DNA from: Embiotoca jacksoni
Lineage: Eukaryota; Chordata; Actinopteri; Embiotocidae
DNA: 64,000 nt
Assembly: GCA_022577435.1 (NCBI GenBank)
Contig: JAKOON010000016.1
Coordinates: 13,984,776-14,048,775, forward strand
Direction of reading: 5' to 3'
Under the pieces are notes generated by a model that saw nothing but the letters and a program-made list of their open reading frames with translations, made no database searches and was not told the origin of the DNA. The position numbers were made by a program, and so were the translations under genes. Below are positions 1-11,815 of this stretch, in pieces. Within the stretch, counting starts at the first letter, position 1, and each line of letters begins with the position of its first letter.

Positions 1-1249
1 TTTATCAGTTGGCCAGATGCATGACTCAAAATTAATGCTGATGGAGTACCATGCCTGCACAATGTGTATAGAGGCCATAATCTGCTGACATCTTCACCAT
101 GATATGTATTTATAGGGTAACAATGTGACCATATTGTTGTTATAGCTTCTTTCTCTGCCTCCAGGTTTAACCCCTTAAGTCCAAGGCTACTTCTTGAAAC
201 TTCCACCTGAAAAAAACTCCCCAAAGGTACTCAGTATAGTTCCACAACTGAGGCCAAAATGAACCAGAGAGTTATGAAATACAATGAGTCTCCTTTAGCT
301 CATCACTCAGCCAGAGTGTTATAACAATAAGTCAGTGCCTACTGATATTAATGGACCTGTTCTAAAGGGTTTAGCTGCAACTCTATCAAATTTTATGCCA
401 CAGAAATAAAGCATAACAAATGCGACATCTTTGAGATCACACATATGACCTGATTCCAGTACAGGAACCTCCAGGATAGAGATGGTTAAGGAAAGACATT
501 AGATTAGATTTTAACTGGGGAATCAGATAAAAATGGATACGTTACAGTAGATTAACTGATTCACTTGATTTGCTTTGTTGTCATACTGCTGACTTGGTAA
601 CCCTTTATAGACTTATAGAGACTTTTGGGAAGCCTTTCCTATGCTAAAGTGCACTGTCCTTACTACCTGACTAATTAGAGGGTGTGATACCTTTTGAAAC
701 TATCAATATACACAGTGCACTTTAATCAGAAACAACCACTGAAGGTGACAACCACTAAATTCTTCAGGTAAATTAAAAGTAGACAAACAAACAACATAAT
801 TTACCAGGATGAGTCTGTTACTTTGACAACATCCTGAGGCCTGAAAGCCCTGAAATCTCTCCCTATAATGGGTGGAATCTGTTTGTATTTACATTTCCAA
901 TTAATCTGTCCCCACTGAATCTGCCAGGAACACATCTTTTTTCTAATACATTATCTCTCTGATCACATCTGGTTGAATCGCACTCTCTGACTGAGTCGTC
1001 TTATCTTTTAATTGCTTGGGGACCCTCAGGCGACAAGAGCAACCCTTCAACCCTGCCCTCTGTCTGATACCCACATCACACACACATGAGGCTGCAAAGT
1101 TTTACTACCATCCTGCCTCAGGCCACAGGACAGAAGAGGAAATTAAGGGCCATCATCTGAACTCTCTTAACACAGTCTAAAAAAAAAAAAAAAGGGAGTG
1201 GGGTTATTCGCTGACCAGTGATGGGATGACTGGAAAGTACTGTGTGCTG

Positions 1250-1316
<67 letters not shown>

Positions 1317-1750
1317 TGTCTGTGTGTGGAAGAGATGGGCAGTCATGCTAGGGAGTGTTTCATTAAGAAAAAGGAGGAGAGGTCAAAGCAGAAAAAAAAC
1401 AGTAGAAGACAGGAGCACAAAGCTGCATTCTTGGCCACTGTTTGCACTCAGGATGCAGGCTTTAATTATGTTTGATGTGCCTTTTTCTCATTACCTTGTT
1501 TGCTCAAGCGTTGTGTGAACCAAAAGCTCAGCGAAAGATCAACACAGTAAAACCTTAAAACGCAGCCGCCAGCACAATCCAGTAGCGAGCATGAGATGAG
1601 CCGATAGCGCATCCTGTTTACTGCGCTCTGAATGCAGTCTAATTTTTGAACAAGCTCCTGTTACAATAGTGAATGACAGCAGAGCAATAATAGAAAGCAT
1701 CTACTTCTTATTATCTGCATTCATTGTGAAACTACAGATGTTGCAACCCA
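1..1750. other. Intergenic stretch, no gene seen
   Basis: I see no exon with plausible homology or coding character on either strand. The stretch is moderately AT-rich and holds a short poly-A run near 1180 and the TG microsatellite at 1252-1329. The open frames across the microsatellite are Cys-Val repeats and are artefacts. Confidence 0.6.
1252..1329. repeat. (TG)n microsatellite
   Basis: An almost pure TG dinucleotide tract of about 75 bp with one TC interruption near 1316. It lies in intergenic DNA. Confidence 0.97.
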
Positions 1751-2300
1751 GTATCACGGCAAAGCGTGAAATAGACACACCGGTCCACTGCAGCAAAATG
1801 TGAAATAGACACGCTATAGCGTGACAGGTACATGTTTTGAAAGTGTGAAACTTACACGCGCATAACTGTCATGTGACACCTGATCATGTGACCAAAACAG
1901 AGGCAATAAAGTACATTTTTCACATGATTATGAGGCAGGGGGGTGGCTTGGTGACTTTAGGCACAGACTCCCATGCGGGACAATAAGGTTTGAATCCAGG
2001 AGATGAAAATGTTTTTGATGAGTTGTTTTTTGTTTTCTAACCCCAACCATGTGCTTATGTCGTAACCCCAGCTACGTGTTTTAGCTATAAGTTTAATTTT
2101 CCTGTAAATCCCATGGCTCTACGCATGAAGGTTTTTTTTTGTTGACTACAGCCTGTTTGTCTAGGCGTGACAGTTGCATGTTTTCCTGTAGTTTTCAACA
2201 GGAAAACATGTAACTGTCACGCCTAGACAGGCCAAAGCATGTCTATTTCACGTTTTGCTGTAGTAGACCGGCGTGTCTATTTCAGGTTTTGCTGTGATAC
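1751..2300. mobile_element. Non-autonomous foldback element with 60-bp terminal inverted repeats
   Basis: Positions 1751-1810 and 2241-2300 are inverted repeats of about 60 bp with roughly seven mismatches; both ends read GTATCAC outward in. Inside, 2158-2189 and 2198-2229 form a second inverted repeat (32-bp arms, one mismatch, 8-nt loop). The middle part (about 1935-1997) contains box-A-like (TGGCTTGGTGA) and box-B-like (GGTTTGAATCC) sequences at tRNA-like spacing. No transposase frame is present, so this is MITE-like. The TA inside each end (gTAtcac / gtgaTAc) could be a TA target site, but no longer target duplication is visible. The family is not identified. Confidence 0.8.
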
Positions 2301-2464
2301 AAGATGGGCCTCAGTACTAAGCAGACTTTGCTTGAGCTCAAGAAGACACTTTGAACCTCCAGTATAATACATATATATATTTCTTATTCCCAAGCTCAAC
2401 AGCAGCCCATGAAGCACTACATTGTCAATGCATTTGCATCTGTGTCATTTGCTGTGACACATTC

Positions 2465-5400
2465 TTAATCCCTAATATATTCTACCTCAGTCACAATGGG
2501 TCCATTGAGGCCAAAGCGGTCTGCGATCATCATGTGGATCTGCCTCTGGCGGTCCTTTTTTCGGACACTCTCGTACGAGGGGAGCCTCGGCAGGGGGGCC
2601 TCCAGTGTGGGCAGGCTGTAGCTGGAAGGCAGGCCGACGTAGAACAGCTGACCCGCCTGCTGAGATGCACACGGGGGCCACAAAACACAAGAGAGACAGG
2701 AAACAGAAGCTTTTATGTGCTGAGGATTCATGAATAAATACCCAAATAAACCCCATCACTTATCCCCACCTCAAACGGGAAACCATGTCGAAAATTCTGT
2801 CTACCCAGTATGTGTATGTGTAAGAAGGCGCTATCTTTATCTTCTGCTGCAGCATACACAGCAGAGAAAGCAGATGCCTTGGCTGGCTTAGTGGCAGCTG
2901 ATGCTGGTCTCTCACCTGTGTGCTGCTGTCATCCATGATCTGAGTCTGCTCGAGACACGGAGATCCCACCAGTGTCTGCCTGCTGCTGTAGTACTGAGGG
3001 GGAGCAGCCTGTTAAACAAACAGTGATGACTGTAAAAAGTGTGGGAGTTCAGAAGACGCAGCTCAGACGAACCTTCGGTAATTGCTTCCATAATACAAGA
3101 ATTTATTAGTTTATATTTTAACTAGATGTTTTACACTATTAGTTCTAGTCAAAAATCCACTAACTTCAGCCCAATTGACCGATTTTCATGCCTTGTTTAA
3201 TCCCTGGAGGCACTGGCTAGTTTAGCGGTACCATAAATTATCTAATCAATAAGACGACCACCATCCGATTTCCGTGCCTCGTCCCAGTCCCACCCCCTTT
3301 AAAACCAGACCTGTCAATGTCTCACTGTATGAGGTGCAGGAATCCTGAAAAAAAGACTGCCGGGGAAAACTAGGTAATTGCCTTAGGTCTAAATGAGTCT
3401 CCTTTGTGTGGAGAACAATGTGATGTCCTACTGTGTCATCAGAGTCCCTAGGCAACAAACCACACCGTGTGGTCTTTTCAGTGTCTCTCTATTCCCCTTG
3501 TAACTGCAGCAGGTACCTCTTAGCGAGCACGCTCCAATACACATTATGGGCTTGTAGGTCGTTTGGGCCGGCATAATAACAAAGTAAATTTGTTACCAGA
3601 CTGAGATTTAAAACCAGCATGAGGATGAAAAGAGATATCAGGAGCAGTTGCTAATTTAAAGAGATTTCTTCTGACTTAGAGGAAACAAAATTAAGAGGTT
3701 AGCATGCAGTGGCGCCGGGTTGTATCAAAATATCTGATTTATCATTTTCCCAGGCCAACTTAAACAATGACATCACTCACACTTAGAATGACGCACTCTG
3801 ACGACCTTTGCCATAACCCTCACATCATTTAAGAGTGAGAGAGAGACGACACCAAAAAGGTGATGTCAAAGGTCACTTTCCCTCACTGGTTTGTACTTTT
3901 AAGAGGCCAAAACAAAGTCCTCAGGAAAGAGAGAAAGAAAAGTAGAGTTGTGCTTTTGTCGCCTCCCATTGATTCAGCCAGTGTGAAAAAGCACAACCGT
4001 GTAAAATCAGTGTTGAAGTCGGGGGAGGACCCCAGCGGCAGTGTGCTTTTTTTTTCACTGCACAACCTAAAGGAGAACCATTGTCCCTGTTGAGTCCCCA
4101 ACACCCACAGTGGGGTCTGTCCACTATTCATGGAGCAAAGCGAAGCAGGGAAAGGTATGTGACTATGAAGTTGAAGACATGAAATGTCCCACAGAAACAC
4201 AATGGGTTTATGTGTGTTTCCCTCTCAGAGTGAATAATCTTCACTTTCTCTCACTTATACTTAAAAGCCTTTCTCACCGCACATCTTATCATATCATCAC
4301 ATAATTACATGTGGTAGCAATTTTCAGGGAAAACATTTTTATGCGGCATCTTGAATATCCCAGAACTTCCTTTGTGTTTACTATCCGTCGCGTGCAGTTT
4401 ACTGTGCTGACCTGAGAGTAGATAAAGGCAGCCAGCGATGTCTTATCAGTGACACAGCTGCAACTAGATGTCAACACAGCCAGTTTGTACTAGTGAAAAG
4501 CTCTGTTAGTTCCTTAAATGGGACAAGAGAACGTATGCATTAAAACCACAGCCGAGCTTCCTGTCAGTTGAAGGAGGGAGGTATGAGTTGTGTCTCTGCA
4601 GTCCAAAGATAACGCTCAAACTTCACCCCCGGACGAGTGGAGGTGAGAAACCACCAGGAAGAGGAAGCAGAGAGAATGGGTATCCAATAAGAAGTTACCT
4701 CTTTGGACTGTTTACACTTCCTCTTCGCCTCATCCTGTCCAACCGCCCACAGCTTTACTGATATTTAGGCAGTTATCTTTAGTAGGTAGAGCTATACGTG
4801 ATGTTGGGGGAAGGAGATCAATAAAAAACTAATTATTAACGGTATAACATGTCACACAGGCTCTAAAAAGACCTAAAAGATTGAGCTGTTTTGCTGCACT
4901 TTGCCAAAGTTGGAACTAAAATTTGATTTGCAATGATTTAATTACATTGGTGTTGAACTCGCATCAATATGCGTGGTAAGTGCTAATTCTGTCCAATTTC
5001 ATTAGAGTTACTGTGGCACTCAGGGATATTTCTGGAGGGCAGCTAATTCAACTGAGTCAAATCCATCAGCTGACAGTGATCATATCAAGTTTATTCTAGT
5101 CCTTTCGCCACAGCCAGGCAAATTCAATCTGACACTTCTTAATGGCACTACATTGTGTGCACACGGTATCTTTGAGCCTGTCTCACGGGGAGATCTGCAA
5201 ATCTGAACATACAGGTCAATTTAGAAAAGAAAACTCAGCACAAAAGGCACTTTCTCTCTTTTGTTTTTTTTGTTTCCTAAGGGCTTACCATATCTGCATG
5301 TGGCCTGTGATAAGAACGGAGTTTGCAGCACTGAGGATCCTTGCGGTAAATAATGGACAGCAGCACCACAATAACCACAAAGAACACCAGCGAAGAAACT

Positions 5401-6048
5401 GTTTGAAAGCAAGAGAGAAAGAAAAGTCTCTTAAGCACATATAATCAGGCATTGTGTCTTTTGTAGTAGTTCACTTAAGTAGAACAACTTGTAATGTGAC
5501 TTGTAAAAGAACAGAGTCTGACAGCTACTTTGATTTAAGTCTTTGGTTGAGTTTTAAAATGACATGTAAGACGATTCACTTTGAGCAGCTTTGATTGACA
5601 CTCTGTCTCTACAATTTGAACACTGAAAGGTGTAATTTCTCACATGCACTCTACCTGCCTGTCAAGAACAATGGCAGGTAATAACTTGAAAGTAACAAAC
5701 CTCATAGTCTTAGTTTGTTATTAACTGTAAGTATGGTTCAGAGCGTAGTCGGTTGCAATCACACTGGCATCTTACACCTAATGTGACAAAATAAATGTAC
5801 CTTTTATCACAGTGCTGCAAATAAGTATGCAAATATTACCCAGCAAGCAGAACCCAGATGTTTCTCTTCCACAGATTTGCAGGATAATATGGTTCAAATT
5901 AAATAGGCTATTTTAAAGGATATCTATCATCTTCTTCCAAACAGTTTATGGCAGTTTTAAGGTTTTACTTACAGGACGCAGCGACCACTGTGAGTTGATC
6001 CGACGTCAGCTGTGAGGAGGGAATTGTTGGACTTGCAGTTGTGGACAT
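2465..6048 (-). CDS. Unrecognised small single-pass membrane protein with two PY motifs (four coding exons, 157 aa)
   Basis: I do not recognise this protein. The exons on the minus strand are 6048-5973, 5398-5289, 3008-2916 and 2659-2465. All junctions have GT/AG and keep the frame; the first intron splits a Phe codon and the other two are phase 0. The N-terminus (1-25) is Ser/Thr-rich with no clear cleavable signal. Residues 29-43 (LVFFVVIVVLLSIIY) form the single membrane segment, followed by basic residues and a Cys pair (49-50) that could be palmitoylated. The cytoplasmic part carries PPQY (65-68) and LPSY (119-122), both of the PPxY/LPxY type bound by WW domains of NEDD4-family ligases. 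A charged block with KKDRQRQIH follows LPSY. The last exon has a CAGCAG tandem acceptor, so 156 aa is also possible. The gene is divergent from xylt2. A role as a ligase adaptor is inference only. Confidence 0.75.
3009..5288 (-). other. Intron 2 of the unrecognised membrane-protein gene
   Basis: A 2.3-kb intron between the membrane-segment exon and the PPQY exon. I see no additional exon, RNA gene or long repeat. Frames over 3.8-4.2 kb on both strands lack recognisable content. Confidence 0.5.
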
Positions 6049-7739
6049 TTCTCCTGTGTAAACTGTTAATGTTCCCTTCAGAAATCCTCCTGAACTCATC
6101 AGCCTCAACACAAAGGCTCTCCTCATCTTAAATATCAGAAAAAGAAACGCAGACTGGCTCTGATGCTCCTCCTCATTTTCTGTTCAGTCCCGGACTGGGT
6201 GACAGTCCACATGCGCTCCGCAAGTCGAGTCTCAAACTCTGTCCACTCGGTAAACATGCCTCAGCGTATAAGAGACCGTGAAGGCGCACTGACGCCATCT
6301 CCAAACCGCGTGACGTCGCTCCGGCTCTGCGCTGGACAGCGGCAGGGTTTGGTTTATGGACTTTGCTCTGGCAGGAAGCAACAGCCACGCAAGCCAACAG
6401 ACTTATTATTATGGATTTGTTTTAATTGGTTTTCCCTGTGTGCAGTGGAGATTAGTGACATAGAAACGGTTCATAAAACAGCAGTGTCTGATTTGGTGCG
6501 TAATCTGTACAGAAACTATATTTAGGGCTAGACAGCTGCTTCTTCCTCTGACGCCTAATTAATGGCATCCAGACCAGTAGGTTAACACACTGGATGCCTG
6601 AGCTGGAGTCCCGTTACCCTGGAGACCGTGGGGGTCCTATCATGAGATTATTTCTATGCAGACAAAGAGCCAAAATGTAGCATTAGTATTCATGGATGGT
6701 AACTATGGAAATCATTAGATTTTTTTTAAACTGCCAGGCAACACCCGATGAACTATTGTAACATATTTTAAATAGTTTGGTTTAATCATAAACAGGTCTA
6801 TCCTAAATCCAGGACAGATGTGGTCAAATATTCTTCTAAATTAGTGAAGGCTGATCTTTTGAGTATATGCGGTTCACATATTTAGCTTTGGTCCAGGCTT
6901 CCTAAATTGAATCGATATAATTCTGGACCATGGACAACAAGTAGAAATATTTTCTGCATATAGTGTATTACCCATCTTTTGAGGAGTAGGAAGTAACTAT
7001 AAGTTTGTCTGATGAGAAGCCAAACGCCAACAAAATTATTTGACCTATAAGTGAGAAGTTAGATTTAAAAAAAAAAAAAAGAGAGATAGTATTTAACTAA
7101 AGATCATGTTGATCACAATAGGGTAATTAGACTATAAATGTTGTATATTGGCCAACTCTAGACATGAATTTTGCACAGTTGCAGCCCTATAGCAAACTTT
7201 TAAAAAAATATATGATTTAGATTTTTAAAGATAAAATCAAAGCTACACAATATTTTTGCATCCAAAATAGCCTAATGACTAATTGCGACTACTCATCAGC
7301 CTACATTATTATTACATTATTATGACCTGTTGAGCTGAGGTGACCAGCCTTAAAAGGTGGAAGCCTTCAGTAATACACCAGAAGAGGGATGGAAACTATA
7401 TTAGTTTGTTAAAAAAAAAAAGAAAGAAAGGAAGCCAAAAGAAAAGAAAGAAAGAACAAACAAACGTGTGACCCTTGAACTCTTGGCCCCTGGTTGTGAA
7501 GCTCCAGTTTAAACGACCCCGACGTTACAGAAAGCCTGAAAAAAAAAAATTACTGAAGGGACCAAAATCCATAACGTTGGATGACAGTAAAACGCAGACG
7601 CAGCGAGATAATCGCGGTGTGGATCTTTTTTTAATTTTTTTTTTATGACAAACTTTTCAGCAACCTGATGATGGTGAAGAGACCCCGCGTGCGCGCGCAG
7701 CTCAGAATGCGCCCTGCACGCGCAACCGGAGTCGGAAAA
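6049..7739. promoter_or_regulatory. Divergent intergenic region between the membrane-protein gene and xylt2
   Basis: This 1.7-kb gap separates two genes transcribed away from each other, so it should hold both promoters. CpGs are locally enriched at about 6170-6400, next to the minus-strand gene, and again at 7660-7740 at the xylt2 start. No TATA box is obvious at either side. The middle (6700-7450) is AT-rich with A-rich runs. Just before the xylt2 start, a long T-rich tract ending in cttttcag (7628-7660) resembles a 3' splice site, so a 5' UTR intron is possible. Confidence 0.5.
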
Positions 7740-10700
7740 ATGGTGGCCAGTGTCCGAGTGCAGAAGCTCCTCCGACGGTACAAACTGGCGATTGCTGCCG
7801 CATTAACTATCCTCCTGATCCAAGGGCTTGTGGTATGGAGTCTGAGAAGTCTGGAAGAAGGCGAGGCGGAGGTAAGGAAGAACGACCTCTGCGGTTATTT
7901 CTGGTGTGGCGGTGATTCGGTTGGGTTGTAATTGGAAGAGCTAGCCGTTAGCTTGTAGCCTAGCTCGCAGTGTGTTATCGTGCAGTGAGGCTAGCCGATG
8001 TTTAGCTGTTAGCAGTTGGGGAAGAGCGCTGCTCCGAGACATTTCTGTCCACAACCGCACCAGCCCTGTCCCCGTCTGTCCCCGTCTGTCCGTCAGTCAC
8101 TGACCGACCACAGTACCCGAGACAAGGCACGCTGCTACTGTAACGTAATGTCTCCTCATATTAAATACGAGTTAACTTGTTTGAGAAGCAGCTGCAGTCT
8201 TCAAACTGATGGTTGTCACGAACGTTTGTTTCATCCGGAGTCTCTGAAGACGTGATGAAGACGTGATGAAGAGCAGAGGAAACCCAACTGTGTCAAACAG
8301 GAAGAGGATGTTTATGAAGTAATCAAACTTTGTGTAAGAACATGTCAAAAGAGCCGCGAGAGATTGACTGACGGCTGAGAGTTGAGCTGTCCCAGGACAT
8401 CCAGGATGTGGTCGGCTTTCTTGTTTTCTTCTTCTTTCCGTCCACCGGTGGCGTTAGTTACTGATCTGGCTCCGTGACCTTCACTCAGCTTTGAGTCACA
8501 CGGTGGATGTCCCAGGGATAAAGGCTGGAGTTAAGCAGCGAGCCGCCTCCACCACGTCCCACTCAAACACTCGTGAGGCCAGCCACGTCCTCTGTGGGAA
8601 TTTGATCTCCGCGTCTCCCCTGCGCACCTGGAGCGCCCTACCTGGAGGCAGCGCCTGCTCCAGATGTCCCTGCAGGTAATGGCAGGCGAGCTGTTAACAG
8701 ATGTGACCCGTTGAGGACCGCGCGTGTCCAGAAATCCTCGCCGAGACACACCGATGCTGAAAGAGCCGCAAGGAATGCAAGAGCTGAAACCCGAGGCGGG
8801 AACCCTGCTGTCTCTCCAACGTGGTACGACGAGCGTGCCGCGTATAATGTTCCTCCCAACATGGATGTGTTGAAGACCCGCGCGTCCGGGAGGGTTTGGA
8901 GGCGGGCAGCAGATGTGACCGTGGCTTGAGCGGGGGGAGCGAGGTGTGACCCTTGTCTCAAGAGGGAAAAGGAAAAGAAGCGTCGTCAGTCTGAGGACGG
9001 CAGCTCTCTCCGTCTCCACTGAGGAATTTGTTTTGGAACCGCTTCAGTTTTGAGCTTATCAGTAAACTCGGTGCTCGCCGGGTGCTCGGCCCTCTTCCTG
9101 TCAGTCACTATAAGTAACGCCGGCCTAAATTAAGCAATCCACTTACTTCGAGTGTGACGTTGAGACACAGCGGGAAGTTTGATGTGCGTTTTTCATCATA
9201 TTTCAGAAGTGCTTTAGAGTCTTTCTGACTCCTTTCACCTGTTTGTATTATAAACCTCCCGTCTGTCTCATCAGGTGCATTCAGGTCCAAACATGCCTCG
9301 ACAAAGAAGCAGAGAAATGTTTGTAGGCTTTGTGGTTTAGCTGCAGCTCATCAAGGACTGTAATGGATCAGAAGTGCACGTATTTAAAATCTCAACTGCA
9401 CGTTGGATGTGAAATTTGATTTCAACAGCAGAGAAGAACCAAACTAAGAAACTTCACAGATATTTCACTTTATTAAAAATGCAATTTCAAATTGTTAGTC
9501 ATCTTCCTTCGCTGCGAATTATGACTTCTCAGATGTGACGGTGTATTTCAACACGAAACCTCTCGACGTCCGCGTCACGTTTCCAGACCCGCAGACGCAG
9601 AATCAGATTTCCGACTTGAGGAGAGCGTGTTAATCGTCACCTCTGAACACTTCCTGCGCGCTCAGCGGTCTCAGCGCTATCTCGCATCTGCTCTAATGAG
9701 CGGCCCGCTGTGCATGTGTGAACACGGTCACATGCATTATATTAAAGCGCCGGTGCAGAAGAGTGAAAGGACGGTGAGGACAGAGGAAGACGAGTCTGTC
9801 ATCCTTTGCGTCACCCTCCGCGTTCTCCGAGTGCTCGCCGCCGCTTCCCGCTTCAAGCAGATGGCGCCCGCCGATACGGTTCCTTTAATTGGAAAGTAAA
9901 GAGGCCGCCTTGCTTGCCTTTGAATCAATACATTTTTGACATGACGGTGTTAATTAAAGGATGCGAAAACGAGTGATAAGGAAAATTGGAGCGTCCGCCG
10001 CTGCTGCGTGCTCGGTTTCTGTACGAGAACATTTCCTTTAGTGGCCGGAAAAACTGAAGAGCTTCCTTATGAATGTTAGCAAAATGCTTAGTCAGCCTCA
10101 CACGCGTGTTTTTTTATTCATTTGTAGCCATGAACACATAGAAAATGAACCACAACTGTTGGAAAATACCACATTTACAGGAAGGTGGTATTTAATTTCA
10201 GTCAAAATCAGTTCCCAAAACATAAACAGTTTTAATGCTGCAACTTGCATCTGAGACTGAAATCAGAACGGACTGAAGTAACGGGACCTTCGTCATGTTG
10301 ATGTCAGACCGAGTTGCAGAATTGCTCAACAGTTCTTTTCCAACAGAGTTCACAGACTCTCAAAATGGGCTTTTTCAGGGAAATCAGATCGAGACCGACT
10401 TCTTAAAACATGTTTACTGAACATGAACAGCAATTCTGCTTCATTGAAAAACAAACGTTTACAAGCAGTTTTGTCAGCTCACGAATATCTTCCCACCATT
10501 TCTTTAGATTTACTCCGTTCAGCTGCAGTTCTAGTTGAACTCTGCATTTTCTATTTTAGACGCAGCAGCACAGCTGTCACGCCGTCGTTTCTGTGTCTGA
10601 AGTCTTTTCCGTGCTCACGTGGGACATTTGCAACTCGCGTGAACCGGGTGATTTAAAGGAGCGCAGGTTTCGCAGTTGAGGCGACACGAACGGGACGTCG

Positions 10701-11757
10701 CACATCTGCAGAAAGAGAAGCAGCTGGCTCAGGTGCATGTGAACATCTGGAGAGAGCGGCGCACCGCGACGGCCGGCGTGGAACCGAACTTCTCTTCCTC
10801 CCCGTGACGGCTTTTGAGAGCGCCGTCGGCAACGAGTCGCCGACGGCGCTACGTCGGTCGGTCGGTCGGTCGGTCGGCTGGTGCGCCGGCGGTGTATTCC
10901 CCTCCCCGTTCCCCTCTCCCGATCCTTGTCCGCCGGGCCGTCGCCATGCCGACGGCGTGCGGGTCTGACCGAGGCAGAAATCTCTCGGCCCACTCGCTGC
11001 TCCTCGTCCTCGTCTCCAAGTGCGTATTGTGAAGGGCCTTTTGTGTGATCCAGTAATCTGGTGTGCCAAAACTGGGATGCTGCTTGGCTTCAAAACTCAA
11101 TTTATATTCTATAATTTTGTGTTTTTCAAAGGCTGCCTTCCATTTTTGGATGTGGGATTTGTGCTCCAGTGAGATTTGACTCTCTCAGTACTCTTTCTTT
11201 GAAACCAAATCTTATATTTGGGAAACTGAAACCTGATTTTGGAGGAAACCCAGATTACTGTGATGCCTAATTGGTACCTTTGTGTACAAAAAAAACAACA
11301 ACTTAAACTTACATAATAGATAATAACACAATATTCAGGCTAATACATATAATAACAGTTAAAAAGCTCATTTTTCTGGCTTCTTTCCTGTTGAGGAAAC
11401 ACAGCGCAGCTAATCTTTCCCTCATGTTGCCCATTTTCACTGAAGCACAACAATATGATTCCAGAAATGGGATTCTTGAATGATTTTATTATGTCAAAGC
11501 AGTTATAAGAGGACAATGTCTTTTCAGGCAGTCTGTCAGAGGATGATTTTTTTAATTTTTTTATTATAAAGCTATGATTATGAAGGTTAATCTGTTAAAA
11601 TGAGGATGTGGAAGTCTTAAACAATGCAACTAAAAATATATGTCCTCTTCTCAACAGTGTCAAATCAGTGCTGTATAGTTGGATTCCCCCCCCCCCCCAC
11701 TACAATGCAAACAATATTGTATATATCCCTCTTTGATAAGTGTGCCCCCACCTCCAG

Positions 11758-11815
<58 letters not shown>

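Noticed and set aside
2465..6048. Assignment of the minus-strand gene to TMEM92, which neighbours XYLT2 in human
   Set aside because: The motifs and Cys pattern do not match what I know of TMEM92. Position alone is not enough, so the gene is left unnamed.
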